Shown in pieces: positions 26,372-34,292 of a stretch of 34,292 nucleotides of DNA. Position 1 is the first letter of the stretch. Each line of letters begins with the position of its first letter. Made by a program: the position numbers and the translations under genes. Source of the DNA: Rhizobacter sp. (lineage in GTDB: Bacteria > Pseudomonadota > Gammaproteobacteria > Burkholderiales > Burkholderiaceae_C); assembly GCA_021153565.1 (NCBI GenBank), contig JAJKJU010000094.1, positions 1 through 34,292 on the forward strand, in the 5' to 3' direction. Below the pieces are notes generated by a model. That model was not told the origin of the DNA. It saw nothing but the letters and a program-made list of their open reading frames with translations, and made no database searches.

Positions 26372-26869
26372 ATGATTCGCCCGCTCATCAGCCTCATTGC
26401 CGCGGTCGCCCGCAACGGCGCCATCGGCAAGAACAACGAACTGCTCTGCCGAATCTCCGAAGACCTGAAGTTCTTCAAGCATACGACCCTCGGCTCGCCC
26501 GTCATCATGGGTCGCAAGACCTGGGACTCCATCGGCCGGCCGCTGCCGGGTCGTCGCAACATCGTCGTCACCCGCAATCCAGAATGGTCGGCCGACGGCG
26601 CCGAACGGGCCGCTTCACTTCAAGAGGCGATCATGCTTGTGCAGAATGCGGCCAAAGTGTTCGTCATCGGTGGCGGTGAAATCTACACACAGGCTTTGCC
26701 CATTGCAGATGAACTCGTGCTCACCGAGATCGATGCGAATTTCGAAGGCGATGCCTTCTTCCCCGCGTGGGACAAGTCGCAATTCAGCGCACGCGCAAGC
26801 GACGCGCAAACCAGTGAACAAGGCTTCGCCTATCGCTGGGTAACCTATCAACGACAACACGGAGATTGA
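26372..26869 (+). CDS. folA: Dihydrofolate reductase
   Basis: The 165-residue enzyme reduces dihydrofolate to tetrahydrofolate with NADPH. Landmarks are LISLIAAVARNGAIGKNNELL, the catalytic acid Asp31 in SEDLKFFK, MGRKTWDSIGRPLPGR (NADPH phosphate site), and VFVIGGGEIYTQALP. Length is normal (E. coli 159). Codon 26, where family members usually have the active-site Trp (E. coli Trp22), encodes Cys here (LLCRISEDL). ATG 26372 gives the standard N terminus; ATG 26363 and a GTG at 26321 are also in frame. It is followed at once by the DUF4337 gene, whose ribosome-binding site lies in the folA 3' end. Confidence 0.95.
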   Translation: MIRPLISLIAAVARNGAIGKNNELLCRISEDLKFFKHTTLGSPVIMGRKTWDSIGRPLPGRRNIVVTRNPEWSADGAERAASLQEAIMLVQNAAKVFVIGGGEIYTQALPIADELVLTEIDANFEGDAFFPAWDKSQFSARASDAQTSEQGFAYRWVTYQRQHGD

Positions 26870-26870
26870 C

Positions 26871-27443
26871 ATGTCGGGACACGGTTTTCATGTGCATGGT
26901 CCTCACGACCACGAACTTGAACATGCGGCGCAACACGGCGACTCCCATGCGGGTCAGTTGGCGGTAGTCACGGCCATTCTGGCGACGGTGGGTGCGCTCT
27001 TCGGCTACATGGGGGGCGCCACGCAAGCCAACGCGGGGCTGTTCAAGAACGACGCTGCCATCAAGAAGACAGAAGCGTCCAATCAATGGAACTACTACCA
27101 GGCCAAGAGCAGCAAGCAGAACCTCTCCGAACTGGCGCTTGAGCTGGCGCCGGAAAGCCGCAAGCAGTTCTATCAAGACGAGATCAAGCGCTACAAAGGC
27201 GAAAAGGTCGAGATCAAGGCTGCCGCTGACAAGCTTGAAGCGCAGGCCACGGAGTTCGACAAGAAAAGCGACGAGCAGATTCATCAGCACCATCGCTGGG
27301 CGCAGGCCACCACCGCCCTGCAGATCGCGATCGCGATGGCGGCGATTGCTTTGCTCACCAAGCGCAAGTGGTCGGAGTACCTTGTGTACGGCCTGAGCGC
27401 CATCGGCATCGCGACCGGTGTACTCGCATGGTTCCACATTTGA
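26871..27443 (+). CDS. DUF4337 family membrane protein
   Basis: The 190-residue protein of unknown function starts one base after the folA stop, with GGAG at 26861-26864, so the two are probably co-translated. The N terminus is His-rich (HGFHVHGPHDHELEHAAQHGDSH). A transmembrane helix follows near residues 30-50 (LAVVTAILATVGALFGYMGG), then a charged helical coiled-coil-like stretch, and two C-terminal helices (TTALQIAIAMAAIALLT and YLVYGLSAIGIATGVLAWF). The His cluster could bind metal, but no function is established for the family. Confidence 0.85.
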   Translation: MSGHGFHVHGPHDHELEHAAQHGDSHAGQLAVVTAILATVGALFGYMGGATQANAGLFKNDAAIKKTEASNQWNYYQAKSSKQNLSELALELAPESRKQFYQDEIKRYKGEKVEIKAAADKLEAQATEFDKKSDEQIHQHHRWAQATTALQIAIAMAAIALLTKRKWSEYLVYGLSAIGIATGVLAWFHI

Positions 27444-27559
27444 CTACATGGGCTTTCGATCGTCGCTCGATTTCATACTGACCGAGCAGTGACTGACACG
27501 CTGGTGTCTTGGAATGTCACTATGTTGCTGGCTCTTCAGACAAAGACAGATCGAAGCCG

Positions 27560-28369
27560 ATGAATGACACCATTTTTCGTCCGGTGACCGAAGCAACGTG
27601 GCGCGAGACTCCCAGCGCCGCGCCGTGCGCAGACCCGGTGGTATTTCGAGGCCTGGCGGCTGGCTGGCCGGCGGTGCGGCACTGGAGCTTTGACGGCCTT
27701 TCGTCACAGGTGTCCGATCAACCTGTGCAACTGGTCGACGGCAATCGCGAAAAGGATGCAACCCGCTTCGTGCCATCCACGCTACACAACTATCTCCAAT
27801 CGCTGCAGGCACCTCCAACAACCAATCGGCCCCATCCATACCTGAAGGAGTTCGACTTGCTCAAAGCAGCACCTGCATTGAAGAAAGATCTGCCTCATGA
27901 AGAACTGCTGCCCAGGCGACACCTGCGGTCGTTGCGCAGCTGGATCGGTCCAGCGGGCGCGAGCACTGGTTTGCACTACGACTATCTCGACAACTTGGCA
28001 GTGCAGGTCCTCGGAGTGAAGCGGTGGCGGCTGGCTCGGCCGGGCACCGTGGAGCGGATGAACGCGGTATCGACGAAATACGACAGCTGGGCAGTGCTGT
28101 CATCGTCCAATGCACAGGAACTGGCATCGCGCGTCGCAGACGATGGCCGCAATGATTTCTTCACGGTCGACCTTCGGCCCGGCGACGTGTTGCAACTGCC
28201 AGCCGGCTGGTGGCACGAAGTGACGAACCTCAGCGCGAGCGTGCTTTTCGGCGGTTTCCACGGCCCGCGCGCTGCAGTACTGGCACGCTGGGCATGGGTG
28301 AGTGCACGCGACATGATGCATCGGCGTGGATGGCTGGCTCGGCACAATTGCACTTGTCACCCGCAGTGA
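27560..28369 (+). CDS. Cupin/JmjC-like Fe(II)/2-oxoglutarate-dependent oxygenase
   Basis: The 269-residue protein resembles the cupin_8 (JmjC-like) hydroxylases. The iron-binding facial triad is visible as His139-x-Asp141 in TGLHYDYLDN and His219 in LPAGWWHEVTN, with RPGDVLQLP just before the last ligand. The N-terminal VVFRGLAAGWPAV is also typical of the family. Some relatives hydroxylate ribosomal proteins or transfer factors; the substrate here is unknown. I chose ATG 27560 because the longer frame adds a poorly conserved leader. It lies between the DUF4337 gene and exonuclease III on the same strand. Confidence 0.85.
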   Translation: MNDTIFRPVTEATWRETPSAAPCADPVVFRGLAAGWPAVRHWSFDGLSSQVSDQPVQLVDGNREKDATRFVPSTLHNYLQSLQAPPTTNRPHPYLKEFDLLKAAPALKKDLPHEELLPRRHLRSLRSWIGPAGASTGLHYDYLDNLAVQVLGVKRWRLARPGTVERMNAVSTKYDSWAVLSSSNAQELASRVADDGRNDFFTVDLRPGDVLQLPAGWWHEVTNLSASVLFGGFHGPRAAVLARWAWVSARDMMHRRGWLARHNCTCHPQ

Positions 28370-28412
28370 TGTCTGCCAAAAAACGTGTTTTGAATCAAAT
28401 GCTCCTCGAGTC

Positions 28413-29174
28413 ATGAAGATTGCCACCTGGAACGTCAACTCGCTCGGCGTGCGCCTGCCCCAGGTGCTCGATTGGCTGGCCGCGAATCAGCCCGATGTCC
28501 TCTGTCTGCAGGAGACCAAGCTCACCGACGACAAGTTCACGCATGCAGAGTTCAAGGAGGCGGGCTACGAGTCACAGTGGTTTGGGCAGAAGACGTACAA
28601 CGGTGTGGCGCTACTGTCGAAGACGCCAGCAGCTGACGTGTCGCGCAACATCTTCGGTTTCGAAGACGAGCAAGCTCGCGTGATCGCCGGCACCGTCGAC
28701 GGTGTGCGCGTGATCGGCGCCTACTTTCCGAACGGGCAGGAGCCGGGCAGCGAGAAGTTTGCCTACAAAATGAAATGGCTGGGCGCTTTACGAGAATGGG
28801 TACGCGGCGAGTTGGTGAAACATCCGAAGCTCGCCTTGCTCGGAGACTTCAACATCGCGCCCGAAGATCGCGACGTGTGCGATCCGATCGCTTGGGCGGG
28901 GCAGATTCATTGCACGCCGGAAGAGCGCGAACACTTCCAGCAACTCATCGCCCTCGGCCTGCACGACGCCTTCCGACTATTCGAACAGGCACCCAAGCTG
29001 TATAGCTGGTGGGACTACCGCATGCTCGCGTTTCGGCGCAACCAGGGGCTGCGCATCGATCACATTCTGCTGAGCGATTCGTTGAAGACGGACGTCAAGG
29101 CATGCTCCATCGACAAGCTGCCCCGCAAGAACGAACGGCCAAGCGATCACGCGCCGGTGGTGGTGGTGTTGTAG
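28413..29174 (+). CDS. xthA: Exodeoxyribonuclease III
   Basis: The 253-residue AP endonuclease/3'-5' exonuclease acts in base excision repair. Landmarks are MKIATWNVNSLGVRLPQ, the metal-binding Glu in CLQETKL, the substrate Tyr/Asn region KTYNGVALLSK, GDFNIAPEDRDVCDP, WWDYR, and the catalytic C-terminal RIDHILLSD and SDHAPVVV. ATG 28413 begins exactly at the conserved N terminus. It converges with ntrC. Confidence 0.95.
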   Translation: MKIATWNVNSLGVRLPQVLDWLAANQPDVLCLQETKLTDDKFTHAEFKEAGYESQWFGQKTYNGVALLSKTPAADVSRNIFGFEDEQARVIAGTVDGVRVIGAYFPNGQEPGSEKFAYKMKWLGALREWVRGELVKHPKLALLGDFNIAPEDRDVCDPIAWAGQIHCTPEEREHFQQLIALGLHDAFRLFEQAPKLYSWWDYRMLAFRRNQGLRIDHILLSDSLKTDVKACSIDKLPRKNERPSDHAPVVVVL

Positions 29175-29200
29175 CCCGGATTCAAGCCGGACTGCGAAGT

Positions 29201-29232
29201 CAGCCTCTCAGACTCAACTCTCGGCCTCTCAG
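29201..29232. repeat. Repeat family A terminus relics between xthA and ntrC
   Basis: CAGCCTCTCAG at 29201-29211 and CGGCCTCTCAG at 29222-29232 are two direct copies of the family A terminus. The second overlaps the TGA stop codon of ntrC (29229-29231 on the minus strand), just as another copy overlaps the miaA stop. The 54-base convergent gap holds nothing else recognisable. Confidence 0.5.
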
Positions 29233-30767
29233 TCATCGAGCCCCAACTCCTGAATCTTCCGTGTGATCGTGTTGCGGCCGATGCCCAACTTCTGCGCCGC
29301 CTCAATACGCCGACCGCGCGTGACTTCGAGCGCCGTATGAATGAGCTGAGCTTCGAACTTGCGTGTGAGCACATCCCACACGTCAGGCGCACCCGCCTGC
29401 AGGATGGTGCGCGATTCCCGTTCCAGATCGAGCAACCATGACGCAGGGCCACTGGCTGCTGTTGGCGGGGACGGCTCAGGGGAAAAGCTGTGCACGTTCG
29501 CGGTCGGTGGCATCACTGCCATCGGCACGCCCGGCCGAAGCTGCGTGTCGGTGAGGTTCGCGAAGTCGGGCGTGAACGTCGGCGTGATCGGCGCAGGCGC
29601 TGCAGCCAAGGCAGGGCCCATCAACAACTCCGGCGGCAGGTCCTTGGCCTCAATGACTTGCGCAGGTGCCATCACCGTCAGCCAATGGCATATGTTCTCC
29701 AACTGTCGCACGTTGCCCGGATAGTCGAAGCGAACCAGCCTGGCCAGCGCAGGCTCGGTGAAGCGCTTGGCCTCGACCCCCAGTTCCTTCGCACTCTTTT
29801 GCAGGAAGAAACGTGCGAGCCCCGGCACGTCTTCGCGCCGCTCGCGCAGCGCCGGAAGGCGCAAGCGAATCACGTTCAGCCGATGGAACAAGTCTTCACG
29901 AAAAACACCCAGCTTGACCCGCTCTTCAAGGTTCTGGTGTGTCGCCGCGATGACGCGCACGTTGCTGCGCAGCGGACTGTGTCCGCCCACGCGATAGAAC
30001 TGTCCGTCGCTCAAGACACGCAGCAAGCGCGTCTGCAGATCGAAGGGCATGTCCCCGATTTCGTCGAGAAACAGCGTGCCGCCGTCGGCCTGCTCGAATC
30101 GTCCACGCCGCGTTGTCTGCGCACCCGTGAAGGCACCGCGCTCATGGCCGAACAACTCGCTTTCGAGCAAATCCTTCGGAATCGCCGCGGTGTTGATCGC
30201 AACGAAGGGCCCGGTCGCACGCGGGCTGTGCTTGTGCAGCGCATGCGCCACGAGCTCTTTGCCCGAACCCGACTCACCCGTGATGAGCACCGTGACGATG
30301 CTCTGGCTCAGGCGGCCGATGGCGCGGAACACGTCCTGCATCGCAGGCGCCTGCCAGAGCATCTCGGGCATCTCAGTCGCTCCGTTGTCGCGCACCTCTT
30401 CGCGCACGCTCTCGTCGAGCGCGCGGCGGATGAGCTCCACCGCCTTGTTCACGTCGAAAGGCTTGGGCAAGTACTCGAAAGCACCGCCCTGGAACGCACT
30501 GACCGCGCTGTCGAGGTCGGAGTACGCTGTCATGATGATGACCGGCAGCCCAGGATGCTTTTCCTTGACCTTGGCCAGCAATTCGATACCCGACCCGCCG
30601 GGCATGCGGATGTCGGACACCAGCACCTGTGGAAGCTCGGTGTCGAGCGCCGTCAGCACATCGCGCGGGTTGGTAAAGCTGCGTACTGCGAGGTCTTCGC
30701 GCGCCAGCGCCTTCTCCAACACGAATCGGATGGATTGGTCGTCGTCAACGATCCAGATGGGTTTCAT
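29229..30767 (-). CDS. ntrC: Nitrogen regulation response regulator NtrC
   Basis: The 512-residue sigma-54 activator has a receiver domain (residues 1-120) with the phosphorylated Asp52 in VSDIRMPGG and Lys in LPKPFD. An AAA+ domain follows with Walker A GESGSGKE (about 164-171), the sigma-54 contact loop GAFTGA at about 211-216 and Walker B TLFLDEIGD. A Pro/Ala-rich linker leads to a C-terminal Fis-type helix-turn-helix (EAAQKLGIGRNTITRKIQELGL). It is phosphorylated by NtrB and turns on nitrogen-assimilation promoters, including that of glnA. It follows ntrB after 70 bases. Confidence 0.96.
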   Translation of the reverse strand: MKPIWIVDDDQSIRFVLEKALAREDLAVRSFTNPRDVLTALDTELPQVLVSDIRMPGGSGIELLAKVKEKHPGLPVIIMTAYSDLDSAVSAFQGGAFEYLPKPFDVNKAVELIRRALDESVREEVRDNGATEMPEMLWQAPAMQDVFRAIGRLSQSIVTVLITGESGSGKELVAHALHKHSPRATGPFVAINTAAIPKDLLESELFGHERGAFTGAQTTRRGRFEQADGGTLFLDEIGDMPFDLQTRLLRVLSDGQFYRVGGHSPLRSNVRVIAATHQNLEERVKLGVFREDLFHRLNVIRLRLPALRERREDVPGLARFFLQKSAKELGVEAKRFTEPALARLVRFDYPGNVRQLENICHWLTVMAPAQVIEAKDLPPELLMGPALAAAPAPITPTFTPDFANLTDTQLRPGVPMAVMPPTANVHSFSPEPSPPTAASGPASWLLDLERESRTILQAGAPDVWDVLTRKFEAQLIHTALEVTRGRRIEAAQKLGIGRNTITRKIQELGLDD

Positions 30768-30837
30768 TCCCTGCCCTTGAAGCCGTTCAGGCTCATTTGC
30801 TGCCGTGACCGCTCATCCGCAGCATCGGCTTGTGGCC

Positions 30838-31992
30838 TCAGGGAAGCGGAATCATGATCTTGAAGTTCGTCCTGCCGGGAACGCTTTCGCATTCGATCAT
30901 GCCTTGGTGTTGCTGCACGAAGGTCTGCGCCAGTGTGAGTCCCAGACCCGATCCACCATCACGTCCCGATACCAGAGGGTAGAAGATGCGATCGCGAATC
31001 GACTCGGAGACTCCCGGGCCGTTGTCCTCGATATGCAAGTCCAGTGCCAGACGATAGCGCTGCTTGCCTAAAGTCACCTGACGGGCGATGCGTGTGCGCA
31101 GCGTGATCGCGGCATCGCCCATCGCCATGCGCTCTGACAAAGCCTGCGCTGCGTTGTGGGCAATGTTGAGCACGGCCTGGATGAGCTGCTCGCGATCGCC
31201 GCGGAAATCGGGAATGGAGATGTCGTAGTCGCGCATGACCGTCAGGCCGCGCGGAAATTCAGCGAGGATGAGCGAACGAACACGTTCGCAGACCTCGTGA
31301 ATGTTCACGTCACTCACTACGTGAGGCTTGCGATGCGGTGCGAGCAGGCGGTCGACCAGTGCCTGCAGCCGGTCCGCCTCTTGAATGATGACCTGCGTGT
31401 ACTCGGTTAGCGCGCGCGACTCGACTTCCATCTCGAGCAACTGCGCTGCGCCACGGATGCCGCCCAGTGGGTTCTTGATCTCGTGCGCGAGATTGCGGAT
31501 CAGTTCCTTGTTCGCCTGAGCCTGATCCAGTGCGCGCTCTTCGCGATCCTGCCGCGTCTGCTGCTCGATCTCGACCAGTTCAACCACCACGGTGTCGCGG
31601 CTGGTCGCATGGGACGAGAACGGATTGGCACGGTCCATCTGGTTGACGATGACGTGCACTGGCAGCACTTCTCCGTGCACCGATGCCGGCCGCTTCAGTT
31701 GCGCCTCGAGTCGGCTGGTCGAATAGTTGTTGCACAAGACTGCCGCAACCGTGTCGCGCAGAGGCTGCGGATCGACAACCCAGTCGAAGAGCGAACCGCG
31801 CAGCACGCTGCGGCGCGACAACCCCAGCACATGCTCAAAGGCTGCGTTTGCGAACACACAAAGTCCGTCGGGTCGGACGATGGCGACCATCGTCGCGAGG
31901 TAATCGAAGGCAGCAAGAATCGGTGTCGACAGTGGCGCTGCAACGGTCACGCGCCCTGCATCTGCGTCCTGGACTTTCGGCTTGGCCTTCAC
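30838..31992 (-). CDS. ntrB: Nitrogen regulation sensor histidine kinase NtrB
   Basis: The 384-residue soluble kinase has an N-terminal PAS domain (FDYLATMVAIVRPDGLCVFANAAFEHVLG). The phospho-acceptor His170 lies in RNLAHEIKNPLGGIRGAAQ. The HATPase domain has the N box (IAHNAAQAL), G1 (DNGPGVSE), and G2 GGSGLGLTLAQ. Its kinase/phosphatase balance is normally set by PII protein. The GTG start overlaps the stop of the DUF4124 gene (GTGA), indicating translational coupling with that gene. Confidence 0.95.
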   Translation of the reverse strand: MKAKPKVQDADAGRVTVAAPLSTPILAAFDYLATMVAIVRPDGLCVFANAAFEHVLGLSRRSVLRGSLFDWVVDPQPLRDTVAAVLCNNYSTSRLEAQLKRPASVHGEVLPVHVIVNQMDRANPFSSHATSRDTVVVELVEIEQQTRQDREERALDQAQANKELIRNLAHEIKNPLGGIRGAAQLLEMEVESRALTEYTQVIIQEADRLQALVDRLLAPHRKPHVVSDVNIHEVCERVRSLILAEFPRGLTVMRDYDISIPDFRGDREQLIQAVLNIAHNAAQALSERMAMGDAAITLRTRIARQVTLGKQRYRLALDLHIEDNGPGVSESIRDRIFYPLVSGRDGGSGLGLTLAQTFVQQHQGMIECESVPGRTNFKIMIPLP

Positions 31993-32522
31993 TGTGGCAG
32001 CTTGGAGAGTTCGCGCTTGATCGCAGCGATGTCGTTTTCCTTGCGTGCGATGCCGGCCTTCATGTCGGCCACCCGGTCGAGGTACTTCTGATAGTTGCGC
32101 TCGTCGCCTTGCCGTTCGGGTTCGCCCTTGTTGTAGTCCTTCTGCATCTGCGCAAGCCGCTCTTCTTCGCGCTTGAGCTCGCCTTCGAGTATGCGGCGAG
32201 CATCGCTGTCGCGCGCGCGCTGATCGTTCGGGTCCACGCGCTGGTCGGCAGGCCGGGTAGTGGACGGCGACGCTGCCGGGGTGCCACCGCCGCTGCGCGG
32301 CTTGACCGCTTGGACGACGGTGATGGGCGCGCCTTCCAGCGTCCGGCAGCCTTTGTCGCGAGCCTCCTTGGCGGACAGCGTATCGGTGTACAGAACGGGG
32401 TTGCCGGGGCAGCGATACACCTCACGGCCCGGCTGCTGCGCCGCAGCGAGCGGCGTGAGCACTGAAGAGAGCATCACCGATAACCCAACGAACTCTAGAG
32501 TTTTGACTGCAATACGTTTCAT
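31989..32522 (-). CDS. DUF4124 domain-containing periplasmic protein
   Basis: The 177-residue protein starts at ATG 32522. A signal peptide (MKRIAVKTLEFVGLSVML... ending LAAAQ) is followed by a short DUF4124 domain (REVYRCPGNPVLYTDTLSAKEARDKGC) with paired cysteines. The rest is a charged helical tail with coiled-coil character (EGELKREEERLAQMQKDY). The function is unknown. It lies between glnA and ntrB, a position common in Burkholderiales, and its stop overlaps the ntrB start, so it is expressed with the nitrogen-control genes. Confidence 0.85.
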   Translation of the reverse strand: MKRIAVKTLEFVGLSVMLSSVLTPLAAAQQPGREVYRCPGNPVLYTDTLSAKEARDKGCRTLEGAPITVVQAVKPRSGGGTPAASPSTTRPADQRVDPNDQRARDSDARRILEGELKREEERLAQMQKDYNKGEPERQGDERNYQKYLDRVADMKAGIARKENDIAAIKRELSKLPQ

Positions 32523-32573
32523 GCGACGACTCCTCTGGCGGAACAACGCAAGTTTTTGCACTCACGATGACTC

Positions 32574-32735
32574 AGAGGCTGAGAGTTTTTCGAGCGTGTC
32601 CGAGCAGCACGTCAAAAGGCGCCTGATCCAGGCGCAAAGCGCAGCCATAGCCCGGGCTATGGCGAGCATTTGCAACGACGAGAAGGCGTCTTTTGGCGTG
32701 ATGAGCGGGCATGATCGAAATACTCTCAGCCTCTC
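32574..32735. repeat. Complete copy of dispersed palindromic element family A (MITE-like)
   Basis: The 162-bp element has inverted terminal arms of about 48 bases: AGAGGCTGAGAGTTTTTCGA through CACGTCAAAAGGCGCC on the left, and the complement of GAGAGGCTGAGAGTATTTCG through CACGCCAAAAGACGCC on the right. Its centre is a perfect 20-bp palindrome, GCCATAGCCCGGGCTATGGC (32644-32663). It has no coding capacity of its own. It occupies most of the 339-base gap between glnA and the DUF4124 gene; the remainder holds the terminator at 32796-32825. Confidence 0.87.
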
Positions 32736-32795
32736 GTTCCATTGTCGCCCACAAGGCATTTCCCCCGACATAGCGTGTTCGACAGGACCACGAAG

Positions 32796-32825
32796 AAAAA
32801 GGGACGGCTTTCGCCGTCCCTTTTT
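32796..32825 (-). terminator. Intrinsic terminator of glnA
   Basis: GGGACGGC, loop TTTC, and GCCGTCCC form a perfect 8-bp stem, flanked by AAAAA on the left and TTTTT on the right. It works in either direction and lies 37 bases past the glnA stop codon. With it, the downstream DUF4124-ntrB-ntrC genes would need read-through or their own promoter. Confidence 0.9.
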
Positions 32826-32861
32826 CCTTCTCGCCTGATTGATCGATTCGTGAGAATCGGT

Positions 32862-34280
32862 TCAGGCCGAGTAGTACATGTCGAACTCGACCGGATGAGT
32901 CGTCATGCGGAAGCGCGTGACTTCCTGCATCTTGAGTTCAATGTATGCGTCAAGGTACGCATCGGTGAAGACGCCGCCCTTGGTCAGGAATGCGCGGTCG
33001 TTGTAGAGGTAGTCGAGCGCCTGATCCAGGCTGTGGCAGACGGTCGGGATCTTCGCGTCCTCTTCCGGCGGGAGGTGGTACAGGTCCTTCGTCGCGGCTT
33101 CGCCTGGATGGATCTTGTTCTCGACGCCGTCGAGGCCCGCCATCAGCATGGCTGCGAAGCCCAGGTACGGGTTGCACAGGGGATCCGGGAATCGGCATTC
33201 AATGCGGCGGCCCTTCGGATTCGGCACGTACGGAATGCGGATCGATGCCGAGCGGTTGCGCGAGCTGTAGGCCAGCTTCACCGGGGCTTCGAAGCCGGGG
33301 ACCAGACGCTTGTACGAGTTGGTGCCCGGGTTCGTGATGGCATTCAGCGCACGGGCGTGCTTGATGATGCCACCGATGTAGTGAAGCGCGAATTCGCTCA
33401 GGCCGGCATAGCCGTCGCCGGCGAACAGGTTCTTGCCATCCTTCCACACCGATTGGTGGACGTGCATTCCGGAGCCGTTGTCTCCCACGATTGGCTTGGG
33501 CATGAAGGTCGCCGTCTTGCCGTAGGCGTGGGCCACATTCGTAATGACGTACTTCTGGATCTGCAGCCAGTCGGCACGTTGGACCAGCGTGCTGAACTTC
33601 GTGCCGATTTCCATCTGGCCGGCGTTGGCCACTTCATGGTGATGCACTTCGACGGGCACGCCCAGCGATTCGAGGATCAAGCACATCTCGGAGCGCATGT
33701 CCTGGAACGAATCGACCGGCGGAACCGGGAAGTAACCGCCCTTGACGCCGGGACGGTAGCCAGAGTTGCCGTGCTCGTATTCCTTGCCAGAGTTCCAGGC
33801 GGCTTCTTCGGATTCGATCTTCGAGAACGAGCCGGACATGTCGACATTCCAACGGACGCTGTCGAACACGAAAAACTCGGGTTCGGGACCAAAGAAGGCA
33901 GCGTCACCAATGCCGGACGACTTCAGGTAGGCCTCGGCACGTTTGGCCAGAGAACGCGGATCGCGCTCATAAGGCTTGCCATCACCCGGCTCAATCACGT
34001 CGCAGGTCAGGACCAGCGTAGGTTCTTCGAAGAAAGGATCGATGTTGGCGGTGTTCGGGTCCGGCATGAGCAGCATGTCGGATGCTTCGATGCCCTTCCA
34101 GCCGGCGATCGACGAACCGTCGAAAGCGTGGCCCGACGTGAATTTGTCTTCATCGAAGTGCGACAGGGGCACAGTCACGTGTTGCTCTTTACCGCGGGTG
34201 TCGGTGAAGCGGAAGTCGACGAACTTGACTTCGTTTTCCGACACCAACTTCATCACGTCGGCGACGGTCTTGGCTGCCAT
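32862..34280 (-). CDS. glnA: Glutamine synthetase type I
   Basis: The 472-residue enzyme makes glutamine from glutamate, ammonia and ATP as a dodecamer. Landmarks are [67 protein letters not shown], the ATP-site [15 protein letters not shown], the [17 protein letters not shown] loop, [10 protein letters not shown], and the adenylylation tyrosine near residue 400 in DLYHLPPEE. Activity is therefore probably controlled by GlnE. ATG 34280 has AGGAGA upstream. The promoter, where NtrC sites are expected, lies just beyond the window. Confidence 0.97.
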   Translation of the reverse strand: MAAKTVADVMKLVSENEVKFVDFRFTDTRGKEQHVTVPLSHFDEDKFTSGHAFDGSSIAGWKGIEASDMLLMPDPNTANIDPFFEEPTLVLTCDVIEPGDGKPYERDPRSLAKRAEAYLKSSGIGDAAFFGPEPEFFVFDSVRWNVDMSGSFSKIESEEAAWNSGKEYEHGNSGYRPGVKGGYFPVPPVDSFQDMRSEMCLILESLGVPVEVHHHEVANAGQMEIGTKFSTLVQRADWLQIQKYVITNVAHAYGKTATFMPKPIVGDNGSGMHVHQSVWKDGKNLFAGDGYAGLSEFALHYIGGIIKHARALNAITNPGTNSYKRLVPGFEAPVKLAYSSRNRSASIRIPYVPNPKGRRIECRFPDPLCNPYLGFAAMLMAGLDGVENKIHPGEAATKDLYHLPPEEDAKIPTVCHSLDQALDYLYNDRAFLTKGGVFTDAYLDAYIELKMQEVTRFRMTTHPVEFDMYYSA

Positions 34281-34292
34281 CAAAATCTCCTA

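Overview
The window looks like a chromosomal segment from a high-GC betaproteobacterium of the order Burkholderiales (Comamonadaceae / Rubrivivax-Leptothrix-like). This is inferred from the codon bias, the glnA-DUF4124-ntrB-ntrC order, and the propionyl-CoA/methylmalonyl-CoA gene order. Most genes are ordinary housekeeping or accessory functions. No tRNA, rRNA, CRISPR array, phage or plasmid backbone was seen.

Layout, left to right. (1) 273-1695, minus strand: a PA2779-like small membrane protein and a PA2778-like lipoprotein cysteine peptidase with a TPR tail. (2) 1896-7438, plus strand: miaA, then an ABC ATPase, a large FtsX-type permease and an AttH/CrtC lipocalin-like secreted protein, probably one export system acting on envelope lipids or lipoproteins. 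(3) 7451-8219: a frameshifted REP-associated tyrosine transposase (RAYT) between two nearly identical long palindromes. (4) 8238-13433, minus strand: a marR - outer membrane factor - emrA - emrB tripartite drug efflux operon with a clear MarR palindrome at its head. (5) 13641-17259, plus strand: an MsbA-like ABC exporter, an OmpA-family lipoprotein and thyA. (6) 17270-25503, minus strand: a propionyl-CoA to succinyl-CoA operon (methylmalonyl-CoA mutase, MeaB, PccB, PccA, a VOC/epimerase-like protein), divergent from a GntR regulator with a perfect palindrome between them. (7) 26372-29174, plus strand: folA, a DUF4337 protein, a cupin/JmjC-like oxygenase and exonuclease III. (8) 29229-34280, minus strand: glnA, a DUF4124 protein, ntrB and ntrC, the nitrogen-control module.

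The most unusual part is 22435-23299. A small GIY-YIG nuclease gene sits inside the propionate operon between the mutase gene and meaB. It is bounded by inverted copies of a short repeat and joined in frame to meaB through a tandem array of about 111-bp palindromic units. Every unit is a multiple of three bases, so the array reads as 37-residue peptide repeats and gives one 608-codon frame of GIY-YIG, repeat linker and MeaB. MeaB may really start at an internal TTG at 22417. The arrangement parallels the RAYT/REP pair elsewhere in the window but uses an unrelated nuclease fold.

The window is also rich in other palindromic dispersed repeats. These include a 162-bp MITE-like family with GAGAGGCTGAGAG termini, whose relics overlap the stop codons of miaA and ntrC; an AGGACA-TGGCCC palindrome family; and a C-rich/G-rich palindrome. 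Functional calls rest on motifs, length and gene order read directly from the sequence. No database search was possible.
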